Notes: generated by a model not told the origin, from the sequence alone. Shown: positions 26,946 to 37,771, counted from the stretch's first letter. The stretch: 64,000 nt of DNA from Hyphomicrobiales bacterium (GCA_024236415.1 JACKKN010000005.1:1-64000), one strand, 5' to 3'. Numbers and translations are program-made.

Positions 26946-27569
26946 CATGGGGATTTCCATGACCTTCTTGGGCACGTCGAAGCCTTTCTGCACCGCAGGG
27001 CGGGCGGCGATGGCCTGGTACCAGCGCTTGACGTTGGGGAACCGGTTGAGGTCGATCTGCTGCCACTCGAAGCGCGCGGTCCAGGGCCAGATGGCCATGT
27101 CGACGATGGAATAGTCGCCGACCACGAACTCGTGGTCCGCCAGGCGCTTGTCCAGCACGCCATACAGGCGCTGGGCCTCCTTGGCGTAGCGCTCCTCGGC
27201 GTAGGGCGCCTTGCCCTGGTTGAAGTGCAGGAAGTGGTGGGCCTGGCCGAGCATGGGGCCGACGCCGCCCATCTGCCACATGAGCCATTCCATGGCCGAC
27301 CACTTGCCCTTGGCGTCCGTGGGCATGAACTGGCCGCATTTCTCGGCCAGATACAGCAGGATGGCACCGGATTCCATCACCGAAATGCCGGTTTCCTGGT
27401 CGACGATGGCGGGAATCTTGTTGTTGGGGCTGATCTTCAGGAATTCGGGATCGAACTGCTCGTCCTGGCCGATGTTGACCGGGTGGGCCGTGTAGGGAAT
27501 GCCCGACTCCTCGAGCATGATGGACACCTTGCGTCCGTTGGGCGTCACCCAGGTGTAGAGGTCGATCAC
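26940..27569 (-). CDS. Glutathione S-transferase family protein
   Basis: A 209-residue GST. The N-terminal thioredoxin fold has the TPNGRKVSIMLEE start typical of the YfcG/Nu-class, the cis-proline loop NNKIPAIVD and the glutathione-binding ESGAILLYLA. The C-terminal helical domain ends near residue 200. It may act as a disulfide-bond reductase or in detoxification. It sits between the TRAP transporter block and the aldolase/aconitase X genes on the same strand. Confidence 0.88.
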   Translation of the reverse strand: MIDLYTWVTPNGRKVSIMLEESGIPYTAHPVNIGQDEQFDPEFLKISPNNKIPAIVDQETGISVMESGAILLYLAEKCGQFMPTDAKGKWSAMEWLMWQMGGVGPMLGQAHHFLHFNQGKAPYAEERYAKEAQRLYGVLDKRLADHEFVVGDYSIVDMAIWPWTARFEWQQIDLNRFPNVKRWYQAIAARPAVQKGFDVPKKVMEIPMP

Positions 27570-27657
27570 GGTGGTTTCTCCTTGTGTGCGGGCCGGTTGG
27601 AAAGCGGAATCGACTGTTTAGCGCGTCGGCGCGGCAAAGGCCACTCCCCCGGGGCCG

Positions 27658-27885
27658 CTAGTCGGCGTCGGACTCGTCCTCGAGAGGCTCGCGGGTGATG
27701 CGCTCGCCGTGACGGTGGGGCACCACGACCAGGACCACGACCAGGGCGGCGAGGCCGAGCATCAGCAGGACGAAGTGGTTGAACTGGCTGACGTGCACGC
27801 GCAGGTAGCCCATGACGGCGAAGGGGATCATCAGGGCCACCAGCAGCAGCCAGTGGAGGGGCTTGCCCAGGAACAGGTCTTTCAT
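27658..27885 (-). CDS. Small two-helix membrane protein of the TAXI/TRAP locus
   Basis: A 75-residue protein with two hydrophobic segments (about 11-29 and 37-55) and a charged C-terminal tail ending DESDAD. It lies 13 bp after the fused TRAP permease. Similar small proteins, starting MKDLFLGKPLHW, are regular companions of TAXI-type TRAP permeases. Its role is unknown; an accessory subunit is plausible. The second TRAP locus in this window lacks such a gene. Confidence 0.75.
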   Translation of the reverse strand: MKDLFLGKPLHWLLLVALMIPFAVMGYLRVHVSQFNHFVLLMLGLAALVVVLVVVPHRHGERITREPLEDESDAD

Positions 27886-27898
27886 GGCTCCGTCCCCC

Positions 27899-29911
27899 TC
27901 ACCCGGCCGCCGGCGCGATCAGCGCCCGCCGCCGGGCCATGATCAGCACCCCGGTCAGGACCAGCCCGGCCGCGTTGAAAGCGAAGCCGGGAACACCGTA
28001 GGGTGCCAATTGCGGCGGCACCATCAGGCACACGGCGGCGGCGAAGCAGGCCAGGCGCAGGACCAGGGGCAGGCGCCCGTGCAGCCACCCCTCCAGGGCC
28101 GCCGACAGGATCCAGTAGGCCACCAGCACCGCCACCAGGGAATAGGCCGACAGCCACCACGGCCCCTCCAGCAGCAGCGCCGGGTTGTAGACGAAGGCGA
28201 AGGGCACCAGGTACTTGGCGACGCCGACCTTGCTCGCCTCCACGGCCGTGGACATGGGCGGCGTGCCGGCGATGGCGGCGCCGGCGAAGGCGGCCAGGGC
28301 CACCGGCGGGGTGATGGTGGAAACGACGCCGAAGTAGAAGGCGAACATGTGCGCCGCCATGGGCACCACGCCGATGTGGATCAGGGACGGCACGATCAGG
28401 GCGGCGACGGTGATGTAGACCGCCGTGGTGGTCATGCCCATGCCCAGGACGATGGCGGCCAGGGCGGTCAGCACCAGCAGCGGGAAAAGCTGGCCGCCCG
28501 ACAGCTCGATCACCGCCTGGGTGAACTTCAGCCCCAGGCCCGAAACGAACACCGAACCGACGATGATGCCGGCGCAGGCGCAGGCGATGGCCACGGGCAT
28601 GGCCGCCTTGATGCCGCTTTCGATGGCGGACAGGATGTCCACCGGGCTCATGCGCGTGTGGCGGCTGACAAAGCTGAGGCCGATGACCGCCAGGATGCTC
28701 CAGAACCCGGCGCTCATGGGCGTGTATCCGAAGGCCAGCAGCCCCACCAGCACCACCAGGGACAGCAGCAGGTGCCAGCCCTCCTTGAGCACGTCCCAGA
28801 TCACCGGCAGGCGCGACTTGTCGATGCGCTCGATGCCGTGCTTCTCGGCCTCGAACTGGACCATGAAGTAGATGGTGGCGAAATAGATGAAGGCCGGGAT
28901 GGCGGCGGCGGCGATGACGGCGGCGTAGGGCATCTCCAGGAACTCGGCCATGATGAAGGCGGCGGCGCCCATGACCGGCGGCGTGATCTGACCGCCCGAG
29001 GAGGCGCAGGCCTCCACCGCCGCGGCGAACCGCGCGCGGTAGCCCAGGTTCTTCATCAGCGGGATGGTGAACGACCCGGTCGTCACCACGTTGGCCACGG
29101 CCGAACCGTAGACCGTGCCGGTGAAGGCGCTAGCCACCGTGGCCGCCTTGGCCGGCCCGCCGGTGCGGTGGCCGGTCAGGGACACGGCCAGGTCGACGAA
29201 GAACCGCCCGGCGCCCGAGCGCAGCAGCACGCCGCCGAATATGATGAACAGCACGATATAGGTGGCGGAGACGTGCAGCGGGATGCCGAAGATCCCGTTG
29301 GTCTCCATGAAGATGGTCTCCACGAACTTGCCCGGCCGGGTCGGCGGCCCGTAGAAGAATCCCGGGAAGTAGTGGGCATAGAGGGAATGCACGATGAAGA
29401 ACACGGCCACGCAGACCATGGACCACCCCACCACCCGGCGGGTGGCGTCCAGCACCAGGACGATCAGGATGGTGCCGGCCAGCAGGTCGTCGGGGTCCTT
29501 GTCGCCCAGGCGCATCTCGAAGGCGGAGATGTCCCACAGGGTGTAGATCTGGACAGCCACGATCAGCAGGATGACCCCCAGGTCGACGGAAAAGCCCAGC
29601 ACCCGCAGGGCGTTGCGGCGGTCGCCGGCGATCAGCAGCGGGTCCTTGGACGACTCGCGGAACAGGGGCTTGATCAGCACCGCCATGATCATCATGCCCG
29701 TCAGGTGGACGGACCGGAACGCCCGCCCCTCGGGGGTGCCGTACACGGCCACGAACAGGTGGTAGAGCGCCAGACCGAGACCGATCACGGCGCAGGCGGC
29801 CATCACCCAGTAGGCCAGACCGCGCGACCCGCGGGCGCGCAGCAGGTTGTCCAGGAAGGAATAATCCCGGACCTCGTTGTATTCCAGGCGCTGGGCCTTT
29901 GCCTCCGCCAT
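27899..29911 (-). CDS. TRAP transporter fused permease (4TM/12TM, TAXI type)
   Basis: A 670-residue inner-membrane protein fusing the DctQ-like small and DctM-like large subunits. About 18 hydrophobic segments are seen, and the large-subunit landmarks FTGTVYGSAVANVVTTGSF, ASSGGQITPPVMGAAAF and STITPPVALAAFAGAAIAG are present. It imports an organic substrate using an ion gradient with the TAXI receptor encoded directly upstream. Substrate is unknown. Confidence 0.92.
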   Translation of the reverse strand: MAEAKAQRLEYNEVRDYSFLDNLLRARGSRGLAYWVMAACAVIGLGLALYHLFVAVYGTPEGRAFRSVHLTGMMIMAVLIKPLFRESSKDPLLIAGDRRNALRVLGFSVDLGVILLIVAVQIYTLWDISAFEMRLGDKDPDDLLAGTILIVLVLDATRRVVGWSMVCVAVFFIVHSLYAHYFPGFFYGPPTRPGKFVETIFMETNGIFGIPLHVSATYIVLFIIFGGVLLRSGAGRFFVDLAVSLTGHRTGGPAKAATVASAFTGTVYGSAVANVVTTGSFTIPLMKNLGYRARFAAAVEACASSGGQITPPVMGAAAFIMAEFLEMPYAAVIAAAAIPAFIYFATIYFMVQFEAEKHGIERIDKSRLPVIWDVLKEGWHLLLSLVVLVGLLAFGYTPMSAGFWSILAVIGLSFVSRHTRMSPVDILSAIESGIKAAMPVAIACACAGIIVGSVFVSGLGLKFTQAVIELSGGQLFPLLVLTALAAIVLGMGMTTTAVYITVAALIVPSLIHIGVVPMAAHMFAFYFGVVSTITPPVALAAFAGAAIAGTPPMSTAVEASKVGVAKYLVPFAFVYNPALLLEGPWWLSAYSLVAVLVAYWILSAALEGWLHGRLPLVLRLACFAAAVCLMVPPQLAPYGVPGFAFNAAGLVLTGVLIMARRRALIAPAAG

Positions 29912-29949
29912 GGGTCCCCCGCTACCCCCGGTCGATGCGATGGGTGGCG

Positions 29950-29978
29950 CGGGGCGCCGGCCCCCGGCCGGCGCCCCG
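29950..29978 (-). other. Perfect 13-bp GC hairpin between TAXI receptor and TRAP permease genes
   Basis: The arms at 29950-29962 and 29966-29978 (CGGGGCGCCGGCC / GGCCGGCGCCCCG) pair fully around a CCC loop, 14 nt after the receptor stop codon. There is no T-run. It probably sets the ratio of receptor to permease by stabilising or terminating the mRNA. Confidence 0.7.
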
Positions 29979-29992
29979 ACGATGCCGGACGG

Positions 29993-30952
29993 CTACTGGG
30001 ACACGCCCAGTTCGTCGTAGCAGCGCTTGGCGCCCGGGTGGATCGGCACGGAGGCGCCGTTCAGGGCGTCTTTCTGCACGACCTGCTTCCAGATGCCCTT
30101 CACCTCGACGAACTTGTCGTGGTTGGCCCAGAAGCTCTTGCACATGTTGTAGACCAGGTCGTCGGGCAGGTCCTTGTTCACCACCATGGAGGTGACGATG
30201 CCCAGCGACGGCACGTCCTTGTCCAGGCTGGTGTAGGCCGAGGCCGGGATGTTGCCGTGGATGTAGCCGGGGTTGGCCTTGATGATCTCGGTCAGCTTGG
30301 GCTCGGGCACGCCGATGAAGCGGATGCCGGGGCTGTGCTCCAGCTCCAGGAAGCTGGCCTGGGGCACCGAGGTGGCGGCCATGTACACGTCGATGTGGCC
30401 GTCCTTCATCAGGGCCACCGACTCGGTGTAGCTGACGTGGTGCACCGTGCCGCCGTTCTTCTTGATGGACGCGAAGTCGAAGCCGTAGGCCTGGAGGATG
30501 GATTCGGCGAACGCCGTGCCGGTCCAGCCCGCCTTGCCGGGGCTGATGTTGGCGCCCTTCATGTCCTCGAAGGACATGATCTTGGAATCCTTGGGCACCG
30601 CCACCTGGAAGGTGGCCGGATAGAGGGTGGCGAAGTAGCGGATGTTCTTCTGCGGCTTGTCGAACTTGCCCTTGCCGGAGAAGCCGTTGGCCGCCGTGTG
30701 GGCGTAGGTCCAGCCGATCTCGGCGTCGCCGCTGTTCACGGCCTTGACGTTGGAGACGCCGCCGCCCGAGGTGTTCGAGGTGGCGATGCCTTTGATGTCC
30801 TCGCCCATGGTCTGCATGATCTTGGCGCCCAGGGGGTACCAGGATCCGCCGGCGGGGCCGGAGACCATGCGCACGAAGGTGTCGGCCGACGCCTGGGTGG
30901 CGCCCAGGGCCAATGGCAGGAATGCGAGACAGGCGATCGATTTGCGGAACAT
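29993..30952 (-). CDS. TAXI family TRAP transporter solute receptor
   Basis: A 319-residue periplasmic binding protein. Signal peptide residues 1 to about 23 (SIACLAFLPLALGATQASA) precede the TAXI-specific start MVSGPAGGSWYPLGAKIMQ. ATG 30952 has GGGAGGACAT directly upstream, which settles the start. It delivers ligand to the fused TRAP permease. TAXI receptors bind small acids such as glutamate or 2-oxo acids; the ligand here is unknown. The SDR gene precedes it by 116 bp. Confidence 0.9.
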   Translation of the reverse strand: MFRKSIACLAFLPLALGATQASADTFVRMVSGPAGGSWYPLGAKIMQTMGEDIKGIATSNTSGGGVSNVKAVNSGDAEIGWTYAHTAANGFSGKGKFDKPQKNIRYFATLYPATFQVAVPKDSKIMSFEDMKGANISPGKAGWTGTAFAESILQAYGFDFASIKKNGGTVHHVSYTESVALMKDGHIDVYMAATSVPQASFLELEHSPGIRFIGVPEPKLTEIIKANPGYIHGNIPASAYTSLDKDVPSLGIVTSMVVNKDLPDDLVYNMCKSFWANHDKFVEVKGIWKQVVQKDALNGASVPIHPGAKRCYDELGVSQ

Positions 30953-31068
30953 TATGTCCTCCCTTGTGGTTATGCCTTGTGGTCCAACAATGTTGCCGTG
31001 GTGCCGGTGTTCCGGCGGGCCGGTCCGAGAACCGGGGTCGTGATCAATCCTCCTTGCGCCGACGGTCG

Positions 31069-31854
31069 CTAGACCGCCCGGATCAGGCCGCCGTCGCAGC
31101 GGACCATGGTGCCGGTGACGTAGCTGGCCGGGTCGCTGACCAGGAAGGCGGCGACGGCGGCAAACTCCTCGACCCGGCCATATCGCCCGGCGGGGATGTT
31201 GGCGCGGCTGGCCGCCCGAACGTCGTCCACCGTCTTGCCCTGGCGCTTGGCGGCGGCCTCGTCCAGCAGGCCGACGCGCACGGTGTCGATGCGTCCGGGG
31301 ATGATGACGTTGACCGTGACCCCGTCCTGGGCCACCTCGCCGGCCAGGGTCTTGGAGAAGGCGACCACCGACGAGCGCACGGTGTTGGACATGGCCATGT
31401 TCGGGATCGGCTGCACCACGCCCGACGAGGTGATGGTCAGGATGCGGCCCCAGCCGCGCTGGCGCATGCCCTCGACGGCGGCCTCGGAAATGCGGATGAC
31501 GCTGAAGAACAGGCTCTGGAACGATGTTTCCCACACGTCCAGCTCGACCCCGGTGCTGACCGTGGGCGGCGGCCCCCCCGAATTGTTGACCAGGATGTCG
31601 GGCCGGTAGTCGTCGCGGATGCGCGCGCACAGGTCCTCGACGGCGGCGCGGTCGGTCATGTCGATGGCCTGGGTGCGGACCTGGACCCCGTGCGTCGCCG
31701 CCAGGTCCCGGGCCAGGGCGTCCAGCAGGTCGGTGCGGCGGGCGCCGACGATCAGGTTGCAGCCCTCGGCCGCCAAGGCCCGGGCGATGCCCTCGCCCAG
31801 CCCCTGCGAGGCGCCGAACACCAGCGCCGTCTTGCCCTTGATCCCCAGGTCCAT
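31069..31854 (-). CDS. SDR family protein lacking the catalytic Tyr/Lys
   Basis: A 261-residue Rossmann-fold SDR with the cofactor motif FGASQGLGEGIA and NNSGG. The expected Ser-x12-Tyr-x3-Lys reads Ser143…Ser156-Asn-Thr-Val-Arg160, so the catalytic tyrosine and lysine are replaced by serine and arginine. This change occurs in a known divergent SDR subgroup (beta-ketoacyl reductase-like), so it is unlikely to be a sequencing error. A normal dehydrogenase mechanism is doubtful. It is the first gene of the TRAP/GST/aldolase/aconitase X series. Confidence 0.82.
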   Translation of the reverse strand: MDLGIKGKTALVFGASQGLGEGIARALAAEGCNLIVGARRTDLLDALARDLAATHGVQVRTQAIDMTDRAAVEDLCARIRDDYRPDILVNNSGGPPPTVSTGVELDVWETSFQSLFFSVIRISEAAVEGMRQRGWGRILTITSSGVVQPIPNMAMSNTVRSSVVAFSKTLAGEVAQDGVTVNVIIPGRIDTVRVGLLDEAAAKRQGKTVDDVRAASRANIPAGRYGRVEEFAAVAAFLVSDPASYVTGTMVRCDGGLIRAV

Positions 31855-31887
31855 GGATCCTCCCGTCGTGCCGGTCCCGTTGTATTC

Positions 31888-31901
31888 TTAGAGACTTCTA
31901 A
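31888..31901. promoter_or_regulatory. Dyad upstream of the SDR gene
   Basis: TTAGA-GACT-TCTAA is a perfect inverted repeat in a short AT-rich patch 34-47 bp before the SDR start codon, where a promoter-overlapping operator would be expected. No regulator gene lies nearby, so the binding protein is unknown. Confidence 0.3.
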
Positions 31902-31994
31902 TACGTTGTCGTCTTCGTTGCCCTGTTATAGGGGCATTCCAGGCCCCCCGTCGAGGCCGCTTTCCACCCAGCGGAATTCTTTGCACCCCCGCCG

Positions 31995-32951
31995 TCAGTT
32001 GCCCGACACCGAGTCCACGTGGCCGAAGATTTCCTGGGCCCTGGCCAGGGCCGCCGGGTCCAGGGGGCCGGCCTGGATGGAGGCGGCGTTCTGGCGCAGG
32101 TGCGCGACCTTGCCGGTGCCGGTCAGCACCACGTGGGCGCCGGGCTCGTGGCGGCAGAAGCGGTAGGCGGCGTCGATCACCCCGGCGTTGTCGCCGCCGC
32201 CGGCCAGGAAGCCCAGGGGATCGTCGTGGTCGATGCGGGCGCCGTCGATCAGGCCGTCGCCGACCATCTCCTCGATCAGCGAGCGCAGGGCCGCCGGCAC
32301 GCTGAGGGCCCGGCGCACGGCGAACATGATCAGGGTGCCGACGTTCTTTTCCAGGGTCAGCGAGAACACCCGCTCGCGCGCCGACGGGTTCAGGACGTTG
32401 AACCCGGTCATGACCACGTCCCAGTGGCGGTCCTGCAGGGCCCGGGTCAGCATGCGGTGCTGGGGGTCGTAGATGAAGCGTTCGGTCAGGCCCAGGAACC
32501 GGACCTTGCCCTGCTCCTGGAGGCGCAGCATGGCCGGCAACAGCTCGACCACGCAGTAGGAATACTGGTCGGGCATGACGCCGTGCAGGTGCAGGATGTC
32601 CACGTGGTCCGTGCCCAGGCGGCGCAGGCTCTCCTCCAGACCGCTGGCGTACTCGGCGCCGCTGACGAAATGGTCGCCCAGGACCGACGAGCCGGGCTGC
32701 ACGATGGGCAGCTTGGTCGAGATCACCACCTCGTCGCGGCGGCCGCGGATGCCCAGGCCCACGGCCTCCTCGGTGCCGTAGACGGCGGCGGTGTCGATGA
32801 AGTTCATGCCCATGTCGATGGCGGCGCGGACCACGTCGCCGGCGGCCTCGGTGCTGGCGCCGTAGCCCAGGCCCAGGCGGCTGTGCCCGCCGCAGCCCAG
32901 GCCGGCCACCCCCACCTCCAGCTCCGTGCGCCCCAAGGTCACCGTTTCCAT
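31995..32951 (-). CDS. Aldo/keto reductase family protein
   Basis: A 318-residue TIM-barrel oxidoreductase. The catalytic tetrad is visible in NFIDTAAVYG (Asp, Tyr), ISTKLP (Lys) and ILHLHGV (His). The start METVTLGRTE has GAGGAG upstream; the longer frame to 33065 overlaps the dehydratase gene and is rejected. It follows the IlvD-type dehydratase by 13 bp and may reduce or oxidise a sugar-derived aldehyde or lactone in the same route. Confidence 0.85.
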   Translation of the reverse strand: METVTLGRTELEVGVAGLGCGGHSRLGLGYGASTEAAGDVVRAAIDMGMNFIDTAAVYGTEEAVGLGIRGRRDEVVISTKLPIVQPGSSVLGDHFVSGAEYASGLEESLRRLGTDHVDILHLHGVMPDQYSYCVVELLPAMLRLQEQGKVRFLGLTERFIYDPQHRMLTRALQDRHWDVVMTGFNVLNPSARERVFSLTLEKNVGTLIMFAVRRALSVPAALRSLIEEMVGDGLIDGARIDHDDPLGFLAGGGDNAGVIDAAYRFCRHEPGAHVVLTGTGKVAHLRQNAASIQAGPLDPAALARAQEIFGHVDSVSGN

Positions 32952-32964
32952 GCCCGTTCGCTCC

Positions 32965-34701
<1,737 letters not shown>

Positions 34702-34708
34702 GGGGCGA

Positions 34709-35212
34709 TCAGCGCTTGTACAGCCCCATGATCGACGCCTTGGCCAGCGCGTTGAAGTGCAGCTGGAAGCCGACCACGGCGGCGGCCGTGTCGGCGGTCA
34801 CCGGCAGTTCCTTGGCGCCCACGGCGTAGACGTTGAAGAAATAGCGGTGCGGATGGTCCCCCTCGGGCGGGCAAGGGCCGCCGTACCCGGGCTGGCCGAA
34901 ATCCGTGCGTACCTGCAGGGCGCCGGCGGGCATGCCGCCGGGGGCGGTGCTGCCGGCGCCGAGCGGCAGTTCCCGCACGTCGCCGGGAATGTTGACCACC
35001 ACCCAGTGCCAGAAGCCGCTGCCGGTGGGCGCGTCGGGGTCGAAGCACTGCACGGCGAAGCTCTGGGTGCCCGCCGGCGGCTCGCCCCAGGCCAGGTGCG
35101 GCGACTGGTTGCCGCCGGCGCAGCCGAAGCCGTAATCGGCGGACAGGACGAAATCGGCGCCCAGGTAGTCGCCGTCCTTGAAGCTGTTGCTGGTAACCTT
35201 GAAATCGGCCAT
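34709..35212 (-). CDS. YbhB/YbcL family (PEBP-like) protein
   Basis: A 167-residue phosphatidylethanolamine-binding-protein fold with both conserved motifs, DPDAPTGSGFWHW and GYGGPCPPEGDHPHRY. There is no signal peptide, so it is probably cytosolic like E. coli YbhB. Biochemical role in bacteria is unsettled. It is 7 bp upstream of the dehydratase gene. Confidence 0.9.
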   Translation of the reverse strand: MADFKVTSNSFKDGDYLGADFVLSADYGFGCAGGNQSPHLAWGEPPAGTQSFAVQCFDPDAPTGSGFWHWVVVNIPGDVRELPLGAGSTAPGGMPAGALQVRTDFGQPGYGGPCPPEGDHPHRYFFNVYAVGAKELPVTADTAAAVVGFQLHFNALAKASIMGLYKR

Positions 35213-35321
35213 GGATCTTCTCCCCGTCGTTGTTCGATCTTGGTCTTGCCCCTTGGCGGGCGCTTCCCCGGCCGGCAGTATCCTACATCTGGCCGGACTT
35301 GCAAACCGGCCGCCGCCGCGG

Positions 35322-36821
35322 TCAGTCGCGCAGGATGCGCCCGTGCACGGCCCAGGTCTCGGGCGGCTCGACCAGGCTGGCGCCGCGCAGGTCCAGGTCG
35401 CCGTGGACTTCGACCCGGGCCTGGGCCGACTGCGGCGACAGGCGGGCGTTGGACAGGTCGAAGTCGCCGTGCACCACCAGGCGGCGCGGGAACCCGGGGT
35501 TGGTCCAGCCGGCGTAGGCCAGGCGGCCGAAGATGGTCACCGCGTCCAGGTACTCGAACAGCAGGTCGGGGAAGTCCACGTCGCCGATGACGACGATGGT
35601 CGGCGGCACCCCGTCGGGCATGATGTCGGTGATCGGGCGCCCGCCGACGGTCAGGTCGGGCGGCAGGGCGCGCAGCTCGCGCCCGTCGAAGATCATCAGC
35701 TCGCCGACGCTGACCCCCGCCGGCAGGCGGCGCACCTTGGAATGCAGCAGATAGAGCTCGCGCAGCACCCGGGTGCCGGGGGCCAGGGTGTCGACCAGGC
35801 TGTCCTCCAGGTTCAGCACCCGCACCGTCAGCCCCGCCGGCAGCTCGGTCACCGGCGACAGCGCCAGGCCGGCCAGGCTGTGGCACACGGTCAGGTCCCG
35901 GGGCAGGGCCGTCAGCCCGCAGTTGGCCAGCAGCAGCGAGCCGTTCACGTGCAGGCCGTCGGGCAGGCGGGTCACGTCATTGCGGTTGGACAGCACCAGG
36001 TGGCGCAGCAGGCGCGTACCCCGGGGCCACTGGGCGGCGCGCGACAGGCGCAGGATCTCACCGTTCTCGGCGATGGCGAACTCGGTCAGGCGGGTGTGCA
36101 GGCGCTTCGGCTTCAGGCGCCGCAACAGGGCCTCCAGGTGGTCCAGGTACTTGGCCGGCGCGTCCCGGTTGGCGCGGCCGCGGGCCTGCTGCACCCGCTC
36201 GCGGGCGCGGTCGAACTCGACCGTGCAGTGGGGCTCGTTGTGGCCGTCGCGCAGGGAGAAGATCTCGGTGCGGAAACGGTCGTAGGCGCCGTCGCCGATG
36301 CAGTGGCGCATGCGCCGGCCCTCGTCGTCCAGGGCCGCCGCCGAGGTCAGCCGCACCCAGCGCCAGCCGCCGGCCAGGTCCATGACCGTCTCGCCGGAAT
36401 CGGCGCCGCCGACGGCGCCGGCGCCGGTGCCGCAGCGGGCCAGACGGGCGTGGTATTCGTCGGCGTGGACGCGGGCGTCCTCGTAGGGGATGCGCGCCAG
36501 CTTGCCGGCCATGCGGTCGTCCAGCTCGTGCAGGGCGCCGACCCAGTCCAGCACGCAGCCGATCTCGTCCTCGACCCGGGGGTGGAGGCGGAACCAGACC
36601 GGTTCCAGGTGCAGGTGCCGGGCCCGGCGCAGGCTGGCGCGCAGGGCCCGCCAGTCCCCGGCCAGGGCCTCGCTGCGGTAGGGCTGGTGGTTGCGGGAAT
36701 CGCGCAGCAGGAACCGGCGCAGGTGGCGCCGCGCCCAGGCGCGGCCGTCCTCGTCCAGGTGCGCCGCGCGCTCCTCGATGAAGCGGTCCACGTCCTCGGC
36801 GTTGATCACCAGGCTGGGCAT
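35322..36821 (-). CDS. PcfJ-like domain fused to leucine-rich-like repeats
   Basis: A 499-residue cytosolic protein. Residues 1-130 are helical and arginine-rich. Residues 171-203 carry the PcfJ-type pattern MRHCIGDGAY…IFSLRDG…HCTVEF. From about 286 to 480 there are eight irregular repeats of the form LPxGLxVxGxLxL (for example at 286, 306, 327, 366, 386, 444 and 471). PcfJ proteins are known from plasmids and phages. Repeats of this form occur in bacterial LRR effectors and prophage genes. No function can be assigned. It stands alone, divergent from the ZIP gene. Confidence 0.7.
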   Translation of the reverse strand: MPSLVINAEDVDRFIEERAAHLDEDGRAWARRHLRRFLLRDSRNHQPYRSEALAGDWRALRASLRRARHLHLEPVWFRLHPRVEDEIGCVLDWVGALHELDDRMAGKLARIPYEDARVHADEYHARLARCGTGAGAVGGADSGETVMDLAGGWRWVRLTSAAALDDEGRRMRHCIGDGAYDRFRTEIFSLRDGHNEPHCTVEFDRARERVQQARGRANRDAPAKYLDHLEALLRRLKPKRLHTRLTEFAIAENGEILRLSRAAQWPRGTRLLRHLVLSNRNDVTRLPDGLHVNGSLLLANCGLTALPRDLTVCHSLAGLALSPVTELPAGLTVRVLNLEDSLVDTLAPGTRVLRELYLLHSKVRRLPAGVSVGELMIFDGRELRALPPDLTVGGRPITDIMPDGVPPTIVVIGDVDFPDLLFEYLDAVTIFGRLAYAGWTNPGFPRRLVVHGDFDLSNARLSPQSAQARVEVHGDLDLRGASLVEPPETWAVHGRILRD

Positions 36822-36967
36822 GGCCCCATTCTACCACGGGCGGCCGGCGCCTCCAGCCTCCCGGTGGACCAAAATAATGCTGCACCGCGGTGGCCGGCGC
36901 GGCTGGCAATGGCCGCTGGACCGGCTACCATGGCGGCGACCACCGCCACCAGCCCGGATCGCCGACC

Positions 36968-37771
36968 ATGTCCGCTATCACCGCCTATTTCCAATCCCTC
37001 ACCCTGCTGCAGGCCGGCGTCCTGGCCAGCCTCATCGCCGGCGCCGCTGCCGGGGTCGGCGCCCTGCCCGTGTTCTTCGTGCGCTCGGCCTCGACCCGGG
37101 TCAAGGACGTGCTGCTGGGCCTGGCCGCCGGGCTGATGCTGGGCGCCACCTTCTTCTCGCTGGTCTTCCCGGCATTGGAAACGGCCTCGGGACAGGTGGG
37201 GTCGGAAACCCTGGGCACCCTGGTGGTGGCCGCCTGGATCATGGGCGGCGGGGTGCTGCTGTGGGTGGCGCATCGCCTGCTGCCGCACGAGCACCTGGTC
37301 AAGGGCCGGGAGTCGGCGGACCATTCGCGCATCCGCGGCGTGTGGCTGTTCGTCATCGCCATCGCCGTGCACAACTTCCCCGAGGGGCTGGCCGTGGGGG
37401 TCGGGTTCGGCGGCGGCGACGTGGGCAACGGCCTGGCCCTGACCGCCGCCATCTTCCTGCAGAACCTGCCCGAGGGCTTCGCCGTGGCCCTGGCCATGCT
37501 GACCCTGGGCTACACCACCCCGAGCGCGGTCATGATCGCCCTGGCCACGGGGGTGATCGAAACCGTCGGCGGGTTCACCGGCGCCGGCATCGTCAGCCTG
37601 TCCGCGGCCCTGCTGCCGGCCGCCCTGGCCCTGGCCGCCGGGGCGATGCTGTTCGTCATCAGCCACGAGGTGATCCCCGAGACCCACCGCAACGGCCACG
37701 AGACCGCGGCCACGTTCGGGGTCATGGTCGGCTTCGTGATGATGATGTTCCTGGACGTGGCCCTGGCCTGA
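36968..37771 (+). CDS. ZIP family metal transporter
   Basis: A 267-residue membrane protein with eight hydrophobic segments. The metal-site motifs are AVHNFPEGLAVGVGF in TM4 and QNLPEGFAVALAML in TM5; Gln replaces the His often found in TM5. It resembles GufA-type ZIP proteins, which import zinc or other divalent metals. ATG 36968 is the first start that does not extend into unlikely sequence; its ribosome-binding site is weak. It converges on the BKACE gene. Confidence 0.87.
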   Translation: MSAITAYFQSLTLLQAGVLASLIAGAAAGVGALPVFFVRSASTRVKDVLLGLAAGLMLGATFFSLVFPALETASGQVGSETLGTLVVAAWIMGGGVLLWVAHRLLPHEHLVKGRESADHSRIRGVWLFVIAIAVHNFPEGLAVGVGFGGGDVGNGLALTAAIFLQNLPEGFAVALAMLTLGYTTPSAVMIALATGVIETVGGFTGAGIVSLSAALLPAALALAAGAMLFVISHEVIPETHRNGHETAATFGVMVGFVMMMFLDVALA

